Shown here piece after piece: positions 32,490 to 39,615 of a DNA stretch of 64,000 nt. The stretch is from Coriobacteriaceae bacterium. Its GTDB lineage: Bacteria; Actinomycetota; Coriobacteriia; Coriobacteriales; UMGS124. Under the pieces are notes generated by a model. That model saw nothing but the letters and a program-made list of their open reading frames with translations, ran no database searches and was not told the DNA's origin. The number at the start of each line of letters is the position of its first letter. Position 1 is the stretch's first letter. Location: NCBI GenBank assembly GCA_019421015.1, contig JAHZGC010000001.1, positions 1 to 64,000 on the forward strand, in the 5' to 3' direction. The position numbers and the translations under genes are program-made.

Positions 32490-32768
32490 GGTGCCGTCTC
32501 TTCATGGAACGGAGCGCGGCTCGTTGGTTTTTAAAATCGTGTATTTTCATACCACTAAAAAGTGGTTCCCGTCGAGGTCAAATCGGCACACAACGTGCGG
32601 GCCCGCACCCTATCGATGTTTATGGAGAAAGTCGTGCCGCCCTATGCGGTGATTTTCTCTGAGAACGATTTTTCAAAAGGCATGGCGGCGTCCGGTACCG
32701 AGGTGCGCCGCCTGCCGTTGTACGCCGCCCATTGCGTGGGGCAGGGGTGCATGAAGGCGGGGTTCTGA
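32490..32768 (+). pseudogene. Deletion remnant of a DUF4143-type ATPase gene
   Basis: Compared with the intact gene at 42587-43957, this segment keeps the upstream region (from GGTGCC..TTCATGGAACGGAGC to CACTAAAA) joined directly to the last 70 codons (VVPVEVKSAHNVRARTLSMF onwards, ending at 32768). About 1.2 kb between is missing, including the start codon and ATP-binding site. The remaining codons are still in frame and well conserved, so the deletion is fairly recent. Confidence 0.85.
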
Positions 32769-32901
32769 GGCGGCCCATGTCGACGAAGCTGCGCACGAGA
32801 TAACGTGGGAGCTTGCGGTTGCGCTGCTGGACCGAGAGGCCCAGGCCTAGAAGGGCGCCATAGATCAGCGACACGACCGCGCGGTCCTTCCTTACGGCCA
32901 T
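32620..32901 (-). CDS. Possible small ORF or gene fragment divergent from mntA
   Basis: ATG 32901 opens a 93-codon frame. The first 43 residues (beginning MAVRKDRAVVSLIYGALLGL, then basic KLPRYLVRSF) lie outside the ATPase remnant, while the rest reads antisense through it. The beginning looks gene-like and shares the inverted-repeat control region with mntA, but no family is recognised. More likely a truncated gene than an intact one. Confidence 0.25.
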   Translation of the reverse strand: MAVRKDRAVVSLIYGALLGLGLSVQQRNRKLPRYLVRSFVDMGRLRTPPSCTPAPRNGRRTTAGGAPRYRTPPCLLKNRSQRKSPHRAARLSP

Positions 32902-32912
32902 GGGAGTCTCCA

Positions 32913-32948
32913 AAAACGTGATACAATGCAATACATCTATCACGTTTT
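32913..32948. promoter_or_regulatory. Inverted-repeat operator of the mntA-hepT module
   Basis: Perfect 11-bp arms AAAACGTGATA (32913-32923) and TATCACGTTTT (32938-32948) flank a TACAAT -10 candidate. It lies 21 bp upstream of the TTG start. Because the antitoxin carries a ribbon-helix-helix region, autorepression at this site is likely. Confidence 0.68.
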
Positions 32949-32968
32949 CGCGGCATAGGGGGTTTGGC

Positions 32969-33538
32969 TTGGCAAGCTTGGCTGACGTCGAGGCGAACAA
33001 AAAAGGGCGTCGGATTCCGGTGTCATTGCGGCTTCCCGCTGCGGTTGTCGACGCTGTTGAGGAATATGCACGCAAGCACGATATGCGAAAAACCGATGCG
33101 TATCTGCGTTTTCTACGGCGAGGTATCGAGGAAGATGGGCTAGCAGGGGAGACGGCCGACTTGGGCCGTATTGAAGCGAAACTCGATGCTGTTTTGGAGA
33201 TGTTTGGCTTTGGCCAGAGCATACCTGGTGATTTGGATATCGGCCAGGTCCGAAGCGCGGTCTCGCTGGCTGCGGCTGCGTTTCCTGCTATCGAACGCGC
33301 GTATCTGTTTGGGTCATTTGCGCGCGGCACCCAGAGTCCAGAGAGCGATATCGACGTACGTATAGAACTCGACCGAAGCCTGCCGTTCAATTTGCACGAC
33401 CTTTCTCACTTCATGAAACATGTCGAGCAGCTGACTGGGCGCGAAGTCGATGTGGTGTCGGCAACACACATTAAGAACATGGCACTTGCTGAGGCAATTG
33501 AACGAGAGAGGGTGCTGGTGTATGAGCGCGCGCAGTGA
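32969..33538 (+). CDS. mntA: MntA-type nucleotidyltransferase antitoxin with N-terminal RHH-like domain
   Basis: A 189-residue protein in two parts. Residues about 10-55 (GRRIPVSLRLPAAVVDAVEE, then DMRKTDAYLRFLRRG) look like a ribbon-helix-helix DNA-binding domain. Residues about 95-189 are a minimal nucleotidyltransferase with GSFARGTQSPESDID (G115-S116, D127 and D129 as metal ligands). In MNT/HEPN systems the MNT protein adds AMP to a tyrosine of the HEPN toxin and silences it. The start is TTG 32969, chosen for AGGGGG 6 bases upstream. It overlaps hepT by 17 bp. The DNA-binding fusion is uncommon for MntA. Confidence 0.85.
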   Translation: MASLADVEANKKGRRIPVSLRLPAAVVDAVEEYARKHDMRKTDAYLRFLRRGIEEDGLAGETADLGRIEAKLDAVLEMFGFGQSIPGDLDIGQVRSAVSLAAAAFPAIERAYLFGSFARGTQSPESDIDVRIELDRSLPFNLHDLSHFMKHVEQLTGREVDVVSATHIKNMALAEAIERERVLVYERAQ

Positions 33539-33899
33539 CGATTTGGCCCGCATTCAAGAGATATACGACGTGGTTGTTAGGACTCAAAGCCAACTTGACG
33601 CTTTGGGTTTTACGCGCGAACGCTTTCTTGACCCTCAAAACGATGCCGACGACCTTCTCGCCGAAGGTTTTATGAACCGCGTCCTGCGCGTGACCGAAGA
33701 GGTCGGTCGCATAAGTGACAATGTCGCACGGCAATATGGGTTTGATATGCGCGGCGCAAGTGGCGTGCGGAACCGCCTTGCCCATGCGTACATGGAGGTC
33801 GACCGCGAAATCGTGTGGCAGATGCTCAATGAGGAGTTGGGAGTCCTTCTTGGGGCCTGCCAAAACTATTGCGACGACAGGGGGCTTGAGCTGGCGTGA
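33522..33899 (+). CDS. hepT: HepT-type HEPN toxin
   Basis: A 125-residue all-helical HEPN protein with the RNase motif RNRLAHAY: Arg83, His88 (the R-x4-H pair) and Tyr90, the position modified by the partner nucleotidyltransferase in characterised systems. ATG 33522 lies inside the end of mntA with GAGAGGG upstream. A perfect 14-bp terminator follows 10 bp after the stop, closing the two-gene operon. Confidence 0.9.
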   Translation: MSARSDDLARIQEIYDVVVRTQSQLDALGFTRERFLDPQNDADDLLAEGFMNRVLRVTEEVGRISDNVARQYGFDMRGASGVRNRLAHAYMEVDREIVWQMLNEELGVLLGACQNYCDDRGLELA

Positions 33900-33909
33900 T
33901 AGGGGTGTT

Positions 33910-33950
33910 AGCCCGCACAGCCGTAAAGGTGTTGCGGCTGTGCGGGCTTT
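33910..33950 (+). terminator. Terminator of the mntA-hepT operon
   Basis: AGCCCGCACAGCCG (33910-33923) pairs perfectly with CGGCTGTGCGGGCT (33935-33948), followed by TTGTT. Confidence 0.82.
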
Positions 33951-33951
33951 G

Positions 33952-35143
33952 TTACTTCTCGGCCTTGAAGCTGTGGGTCGCACCCAGCTCTTGCTGCACC
34001 CCGGCGACGTCGCAGCCCGCCAAGGCCCTGCGGAGTGTTTGCAGCCGATATTGATTGCCGGCGATCTGCCGTGTCCGTTCAACGACCTCGCGGCGCAACG
34101 CGCTGCGCACCTCGGCGTTGGGAATCCGCAGGGCGCGCGGATACGCGGGGTCCTCGGGCAGCTCGGTGTTGTCGCTTGTGAAGTAGCCCGCCATGTATAG
34201 CACACTCCAGATGGCGCTGGGGTTCGACTCGAGCTCGCCGTAGGCGATGTCTGGATCGACGGGCTGTACCACGGTTGCGCCCGGCTCGAGAAGGTGGAGC
34301 AGCTGGTCGACCTCGGCGCTGTCGCTGTTGTGCAGGGCTTGGGCCAGCACCAAATTGCCCGAGGTGTTTGCCCAGTACGGCTGGGCGACGCCGCCCTTGG
34401 AGAGGTAGGAGAGAACGGACCAGGGGTTGTAGATGTCGGCGTCGCCGAAGCGGTAGCCGTCGTACCAGGCTTGCAGCTCGGCGTTTTTGCCTGCATAGCC
34501 GGTGTAGGCGGTGAGGCCCAACACCTCGTCGCGAGTGAAGCCGAACCGCTCGTCGAAGCGTTGTCAAAAGGCTTAAAGAAGTGCCGAGCTCGACGTCGCT
34601 GGGGGCGCCGGAGGCGAGACGGCCCAGCTTGTCGCGCTCATAGCTGCTTAGGGCACTTGAGTCGAAAAGGTACGAATGGCGTTCGACCTCTGCGGCCACG
34701 AGGGCGGCAAGCCATCTGCGGACGTCGTCCCAGCTTCCAACGGCGGCCTCTTTGAGCGAGAGCATGACCACGGGGTAGCGCCCCCGGTAGCTGCGCCAAC
34801 GACCTCCGTCGGCATTCCAGATAGAGAGGGCCTCGAAACGATTGGGCGCGGCCGGGTCGGCGCAGGGGGCGCATTCAAAGAAGTCCTTGAGCATCGTGGT
34901 GACCAGCGTCTTGCCAAAGCGGCGCGGGCGGCAGAAGAGAACAACCTGGCTGCCCATCAAGACGTCTTTGATGAGCATGGACTTATCGACGAAGATGCCG
35001 CGCTCGTATACGGTGGGGAACCAGTCGCTGCCGGTGCCTGCGCGCCGGTCGCCCGAGACGTCGGTCATCAAAGCGCCCGGGGTGCGGATGGCGCCCCGAT
35101 CATCGCGGACGGCGAGGGGCGTGGTGGCTGCCGGCTGGCCCAT
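33952..35143 (-). pseudogene. AAA-ATPase-like / PD-(D/E)XK protein gene, internally deleted and fused to a DUF4430 tail
   Basis: The N-terminal part (from ATG 35143) has YERGIFVDKSMLIKDVLMGS and the P-loop-like FCRPRRFGKTLVTTMLKDFF of AAA-ATPase_like proteins. Near 34565 the frame shifts, and the Walker B region (the DEYDAP-type segment) is missing. The other frame continues with RFDERFGFTRDEVLGLTAYT to QTLRRALAGCDVAGVQQEL. The C-terminal nuclease-like domain is absent. In its place the frame ends GATHSFKAEK, which is the tail of the DUF4430 lipoproteins (GATYSFKAEK). At DNA level about 37 bp at 33954-33991 match the 3-prime end of the DUF4430 genes. The gene is therefore broken by at least two events, one involving the DUF4430 repeat. 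Confidence 0.82.
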
Positions 35144-35167
35144 GGGGTCTCCGATGCAAGGAGCTGT

Positions 35168-35305
35168 GGTCGGACAAAAATGCATCGTACTTCTCCCATG
35201 GTACCGGCAAGCGCGGCACATTCGTGTTATGGGCGCGGAGCACATCGTGAGGAAGACTCTGGCGCGTTAATAAAACCATAAGATTTGGTCACTCAAAAAT
35301 GCACC
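35168..35305. promoter_or_regulatory. Direct repeats upstream of dmsA
   Basis: GGTCGGACAAAAATGCATC (35168-35186) and GGTCACTCAAAAATGCACC (35287-35305) agree at most positions and are 119 bp apart in the region before dmsA. They could bind the OmpR-type regulator encoded downstream in the cluster. The rest of the 356-bp gap shows nothing else. Confidence 0.35.
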
Positions 35306-35499
35306 CCGATTCATGGATATTCCCCCTGCGACCTCCTAGACTGGCCGTATGGTTGCGCCTGCGGGCTATTACCTGCGCGCGTATGGCGCGCGGCTGCCTG
35401 CGTGTTGGCGCTCCGGCAAGAGAGAGGCACCGCGCCGAGCGGCGCGCGTATTGGTGCGCGGGTTGCTCGACGCCCCCAGTAGGGAGAGGAAGGGAAACT

Positions 35500-38109
35500 A
35501 TGCCAGCAACCGATTCCAGGCATCTCGGCATCAGCCGTCGCTTGTTTCTCGCGATGACCGGCCTGGCCGCCGGAACCGCCGCGCTTTCGGGCGGCGCGCC
35601 GGGGGCCTTCGCCGACGCGGCCCAACCTGCCGAGGCGGCCGCGGGATTCGATTACGACACCATGGTCTGGTCGGGCTGCCACGTGAACTGCGGCAGTCGC
35701 TGCCCGCTCAAGGCCTACGTCAAGGACGGCACCCTGGTCCGCGTGGGTATCGACGACGACGGCGGCGACGAGTTCGCGCCTGGTAAGATCTATCAGATGC
35801 GCTCCTGTGTGCGCGGCCGCACCGGTCGCCAGCGCGTCTACAACGCCACCCGCGTCCAGAAGCCGCTCAAGCGCGTCGAGGGCACCAAGCGCGGCGAGGG
35901 CGTCTACGAGGAGATCAGCTGGGAAGAGGCCATAGACCTGATCGCCTCTACGATGCAGGGCATCAAGGAGGAGTACGGCAACGACGCCTTCTACATCCAG
36001 TACGGCACCGGCGACCTGGGCGGCACGGTGGCCAAGTCCTGGGCGCCCGACAACACCATGTTCGCGCGCCTCATGAACTGCTGGGGCGGCTACCTGCGCC
36101 ACTACTGCGACTACTCCACCGGCCAGATCACCTGGGAGTTGCCGCTGTTCAACGGCGACGCCTGGAGCAACAACGAGGTCACCGACCTGGTCAACTCCAA
36201 GAACATCGTGCTTTTTGGCAACAACCCGGCCAACACCCGCATGAGCGGCTCGGCCATGCAGTACCTCATTACCCAGGTTCGCCTGAACAACCCCGACGCA
36301 AAGATCGTCGTCGTGGACCCGCACCTCTCGGACACCGCCGTGGGCGTGGCCAACATGTGGGTGCCCATCCGTCCCTGCACCGACACCGCGCTGGTCGCCG
36401 GCATGATTCACTACCTGCTCACCGAGGGCAGGCTCGACGAGTCGATGATTCGCGAGAGGTTCCTGGGCTTTTTCTCCGATACCTTCTTCGACGACGTGAA
36501 GGCCGCCGAGCCCACCTCCAACCTCTTCATGGGCTACGACAAGACCGGCTCGCTCACCGTTGACGAGGACATGTCCTACGAGGCCTATCTCATGGGTACT
36601 GGCGCCTACGAGGGCACGGGCGAGAAGACCCCCGAGTGGGCGGCCGCCATCACCGGCGTGCCCGCGGCCACCATCCGCGAGCTCGCCGACATCTTCATGG
36701 ACGGCCCCACCGCCGCCATCCAGGGCTGGGGCCCGCAGCGCCACAGCAACGGCGGCAACAACTCCCGCGCCATCGCGATGATCGCCGCGATCACCGGCAA
36801 CGTGGGCATCTCGGGCGGTGGCACGGGCGCCCGCGAGTCCGTGGGCGGCGTGGGCTATGCCGTGGCCACCTCCTACCCCACCTTCCAGGAGAAGAACACC
36901 GTCGACGTGATGATCTCGTTCTTCGACTGGTACCAGGCCATCGAGGACTACAAGTCCATGAACGACACCACCTGGGGCGTGCGCCATGCGGGCGTGGCCG
37001 AGCAGTACGCCGAGGAGCCCGGCACCATCGAGCTCAAGGCGCCCATCAAGTTCGTCTGGAACTACGGCTCCAACGTCATGATGGGCCAGCACGGCGATAT
37101 CAACGACATGCTGCGCATCTACAACCTGCCCGACGAGAAGGACTCCGGCCTGCGCATGGTGGTCACCGTGGACCCCTACCTCACGCCCACGGCCCTGGCC
37201 TCCGACATCATCCTGCCGGGAACCACCCCCTTCGAGGAGGACGACATCATCACCGGCGGCAGCGCCTGGACGGGCTTCGTGTGCTGCGAGAGCGCCGCGG
37301 TCGAGCCCCTCTTCGAGTCCAAGCCGGTCTACGAGATTTGCACCCTTCTGGCCGACAAGCTGGGCGTCAAGGACGAGTTCACCGAGGGCCGCGACCAGCT
37401 GGGCTGGGTCAAGTGGTGCTACGAGCAGGGCGTCGCGGCCGGCGAGGAGCTGCCCGCCACGTTCGAGGAGTTCCGCGCGGGCGGGCTCTACAAGAAGACC
37501 GACGAGCACGAGCCGGCAATCGCCAAGCCGGCCGAGCAGCTGGCCACGCCCTCGGGCAAGTACGAGGTCTTCTCCAAGCAGGCCTACAACCTCTCGAAGC
37601 AGTGGGACCTCACCTGCGGCGGCTACGTGCCCGACGACGGGCGCGACCAGATCACCGCGCTGCCGATTCACTACGACCACTTCGAGGGCGCGACCGACCC
37701 GCTGCGCGACGAGTATCCCTTCCAGCTCATCGGCCACCACACCAAGACGCGCGTCCACTCTTCCTACGGCAACGTGCCGTGGATGAACTCGGTGGCCCCG
37801 CAGCAGTGCTGGATCAACGAGGGCGACGCCGCCGGGCTGGGCATCGCCCAGGACGACGAGGTCATCGTCTCCACCGAGCGCGGCCGCACCAAGCTCACCG
37901 CCAGGGTCACCCCGCGCATCATGCCCGGCGTGGTCTCGATCCCGCAGGGTGCCTGGTATGACCCCGAGACCCGCGACCCCGAGACCATCGGCAGCCGCGA
38001 CGTGCTCGACCTGGGCGGCTGTATCTCGGTGCTCACCAGCGTGCGCCCCACGCCCATCTCCAAGGGCAACGGCGTGCACTCCAACCTCTGCAAGATCGAG
38101 AAGGCGTAA
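35500..38109 (+). CDS. dmsA: DMSO-reductase-family molybdopterin oxidoreductase, catalytic subunit
   Basis: An 869-residue Tat-exported molybdoenzyme. The Tat motif ISRRLFLAMTGLAAG is followed by the N-terminal 4Fe-4S site (CHVNCGSRCPLKAYV and RSCVRGRTGRQRVY). The molybdenum ligand is probably Ser206 in CDYSTGQ, as in the DMSO/TMAO reductase group. The C-terminal cofactor-binding domain contains PFQLIGHHTKTRVHSSYGNV. ATG 35500 is chosen because AGGGAGAGGAAGGG precedes it and the Tat motif follows. It forms an operon with dmsB (16-bp gap). The substrate could be DMSO, another S- or N-oxide, or a different small molecule; many Eggerthellaceae paralogues act on diet- or host-derived compounds. 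Confidence 0.93.
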   Translation: MPATDSRHLGISRRLFLAMTGLAAGTAALSGGAPGAFADAAQPAEAAAGFDYDTMVWSGCHVNCGSRCPLKAYVKDGTLVRVGIDDDGGDEFAPGKIYQMRSCVRGRTGRQRVYNATRVQKPLKRVEGTKRGEGVYEEISWEEAIDLIASTMQGIKEEYGNDAFYIQYGTGDLGGTVAKSWAPDNTMFARLMNCWGGYLRHYCDYSTGQITWELPLFNGDAWSNNEVTDLVNSKNIVLFGNNPANTRMSGSAMQYLITQVRLNNPDAKIVVVDPHLSDTAVGVANMWVPIRPCTDTALVAGMIHYLLTEGRLDESMIRERFLGFFSDTFFDDVKAAEPTSNLFMGYDKTGSLTVDEDMSYEAYLMGTGAYEGTGEKTPEWAAAITGVPAATIRELADIFMDGPTAAIQGWGPQRHSNGGNNSRAIAMIAAITGNVGISGGGTGARESVGGVGYAVATSYPTFQEKNTVDVMISFFDWYQAIEDYKSMNDTTWGVRHAGVAEQYAEEPGTIELKAPIKFVWNYGSNVMMGQHGDINDMLRIYNLPDEKDSGLRMVVTVDPYLTPTALASDIILPGTTPFEEDDIITGGSAWTGFVCCESAAVEPLFESKPVYEICTLLADKLGVKDEFTEGRDQLGWVKWCYEQGVAAGEELPATFEEFRAGGLYKKTDEHEPAIAKPAEQLATPSGKYEVFSKQAYNLSKQWDLTCGGYVPDDGRDQITALPIHYDHFEGATDPLRDEYPFQLIGHHTKTRVHSSYGNVPWMNSVAPQQCWINEGDAAGLGIAQDDEVIVSTERGRTKLTARVTPRIMPGVVSIPQGAWYDPETRDPETIGSRDVLDLGGCISVLTSVRPTPISKGNGVHSNLCKIEKA

Positions 38110-38124
38110 GGGGAGGAAGGCGAC

Positions 38125-38739
38125 ATGGCACAGTACGGCTTTTATGTAAACACCGACATCTGCACCGGTTGCAAGGCCTGCATGACCGCGTGCTTTGACC
38201 GCAACGACCTCGAGGTCCCCCAGAAGTTCCGCAAGGTCTACGAGTTCGGCGGCGGCGACTGGCAGACCGACGAGACGGGCGCCTTCACCTCGACGGCGTT
38301 CACCTACTACGTCTCGATGACCTGCGGCCAGTGCGAGAACCCTGCCTGCGTGGCCAACTGCCCCACCGGCGCCATGCAGAAAGACGAGCAGACCGGCATC
38401 GTCGACAACGACAAGGAGATCTGCATCGGCTGCATGACCTGCGAGAAGAGCTGCCCCTACGGCCATCCCGTGCAGCTGGCCGACGGTCTGGCCCACAAGT
38501 GCACGCTGTGCACCGACGAAAGCCCCGACGGCGCGCCGCACCCCGTGTGCGCCACGGCGTGCCCGGTGCGCGCCCTGGAGTTCGGCCTGATCGACGACCT
38601 GCGCGCGGCCCACGGCGACGCATGCGCCATCGGCGAGCTGACCGGCGACACCATGCCCAACGTGGTGTTTGGCCTGCATCGCGACGCCGCCCGCGGCGGC
38701 ACGCTGCGCAACCCGCTCGAAGTGAGCCACATCCAGTAG
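38125..38739 (+). CDS. dmsB: DmsB-type four-cluster ferredoxin subunit
   Basis: A 204-residue electron-transfer subunit with four cysteine clusters: CTGCKACMTAC, CGQCENPACVANCP, CIGCMTCEKSCPYG and CTLCTDE..CATACP. It relays electrons to the catalytic subunit and would be carried out with it by the Tat system, having no signal of its own. ATG 38125 follows GGGGAGGAAGG. No NrfD/DmsC membrane-anchor gene follows; the next gene is the TorD chaperone after a GC-rich hairpin (about 38800-38837). Confidence 0.95.
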   Translation: MAQYGFYVNTDICTGCKACMTACFDRNDLEVPQKFRKVYEFGGGDWQTDETGAFTSTAFTYYVSMTCGQCENPACVANCPTGAMQKDEQTGIVDNDKEICIGCMTCEKSCPYGHPVQLADGLAHKCTLCTDESPDGAPHPVCATACPVRALEFGLIDDLRAAHGDACAIGELTGDTMPNVVFGLHRDAARGGTLRNPLEVSHIQ

Positions 38740-38894
38740 CGCCGCCGTGCCGGGCCGCCCGGGGTGTGCCGCCGGCCCGGCCCCGTCGAACCGGGCATCC
38801 CGATGCCGCCCGCTGTGTTTTCGCACGGCGGGCGGCTTGCTATGATGCCTGCAGATCCCAACATCGTTGCCGACCCGCGATTGGAGCCATCGCC

Positions 38895-39584
38895 ATGAGC
38901 GACCCCTCAGCCCCGACCCCCGACCTCTCGCCCGAAGCCTGCGCAGCCTACCAGGCGCTGTGCTCGTTCTGCTCGTGGGCCCTCTACGACGACCCCGCAC
39001 CCGACGCCCTGCGCGGCCTGGCGGCCGAGCGCGCGCTGTTCTGCGAGCCGCCGTTCTCCCAGGTGGCGGCCGACGACGCCGCCGCGTTCGGCGAGCTGCT
39101 CGCGGTGCTTGGCGAGGGCGGCGACCCTGACGCCGCCCAGGCGCTGCTCGACGAGGTGCGCCGCGACCGCAGCTACCTGTTCTACATGGTGGGCGCCTCG
39201 CATGCCAGCCCCTACGAGTCGGTTTACCGCACCGACGACCACACGATGATGGGCCCCACGACGCTCGAGGTGCGTGCCGCCTACCGCGCGCACGGCCTGG
39301 CCTTCGAGCGGGCTGCCAGCGAGCCCGACGACCATGTGGGCCTGGAGTTCGCGTTTGCGGCGCACCTGCTCGGTCGCGGCGCCGAGGGCGACGCCTCCTG
39401 CCTGGCGGACTGCCGCGACTTCCTGGGCGCGCACCTGCTGATGTTTGCCCCCGCCTACCTGGGCGTCCTTGAACAGCGTGCCCGCAGCCCTTACTACCGG
39501 CTCGTGGCGCGCATCGCACGGGCGACGCTCGCGTCGCTGGCCGACGCGCTCGGGGCACGGGCTTGCGGCCTTCCCGACCTGTAG
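38895..39584 (+). CDS. TorD/DmsD-family molybdoenzyme assembly chaperone
   Basis: A 229-residue, helical, signal-less protein of the TorD family, which holds the apo-enzyme and its Tat signal until cofactor is inserted. Recognisable parts are the N-terminal YQALCSFCSWALYDDP, ASPYESVYRTDDHTMMG and the C-terminal FLGAHLLMFAPAYLGVLEQR. A -10-like TATGAT at 38841-38846 suggests its own promoter in addition to read-through from dmsAB. The kinase gene follows after 31 bp. A decayed copy of the C-terminus is present at 25330-25462. Confidence 0.9.
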   Translation: MSDPSAPTPDLSPEACAAYQALCSFCSWALYDDPAPDALRGLAAERALFCEPPFSQVAADDAAAFGELLAVLGEGGDPDAAQALLDEVRRDRSYLFYMVGASHASPYESVYRTDDHTMMGPTTLEVRAAYRAHGLAFERAASEPDDHVGLEFAFAAHLLGRGAEGDASCLADCRDFLGAHLLMFAPAYLGVLEQRARSPYYRLVARIARATLASLADALGARACGLPDL

Positions 39585-39615
39585 GATACCGGCGGTGCGA
39601 GGGAGGCGGGGGCAC

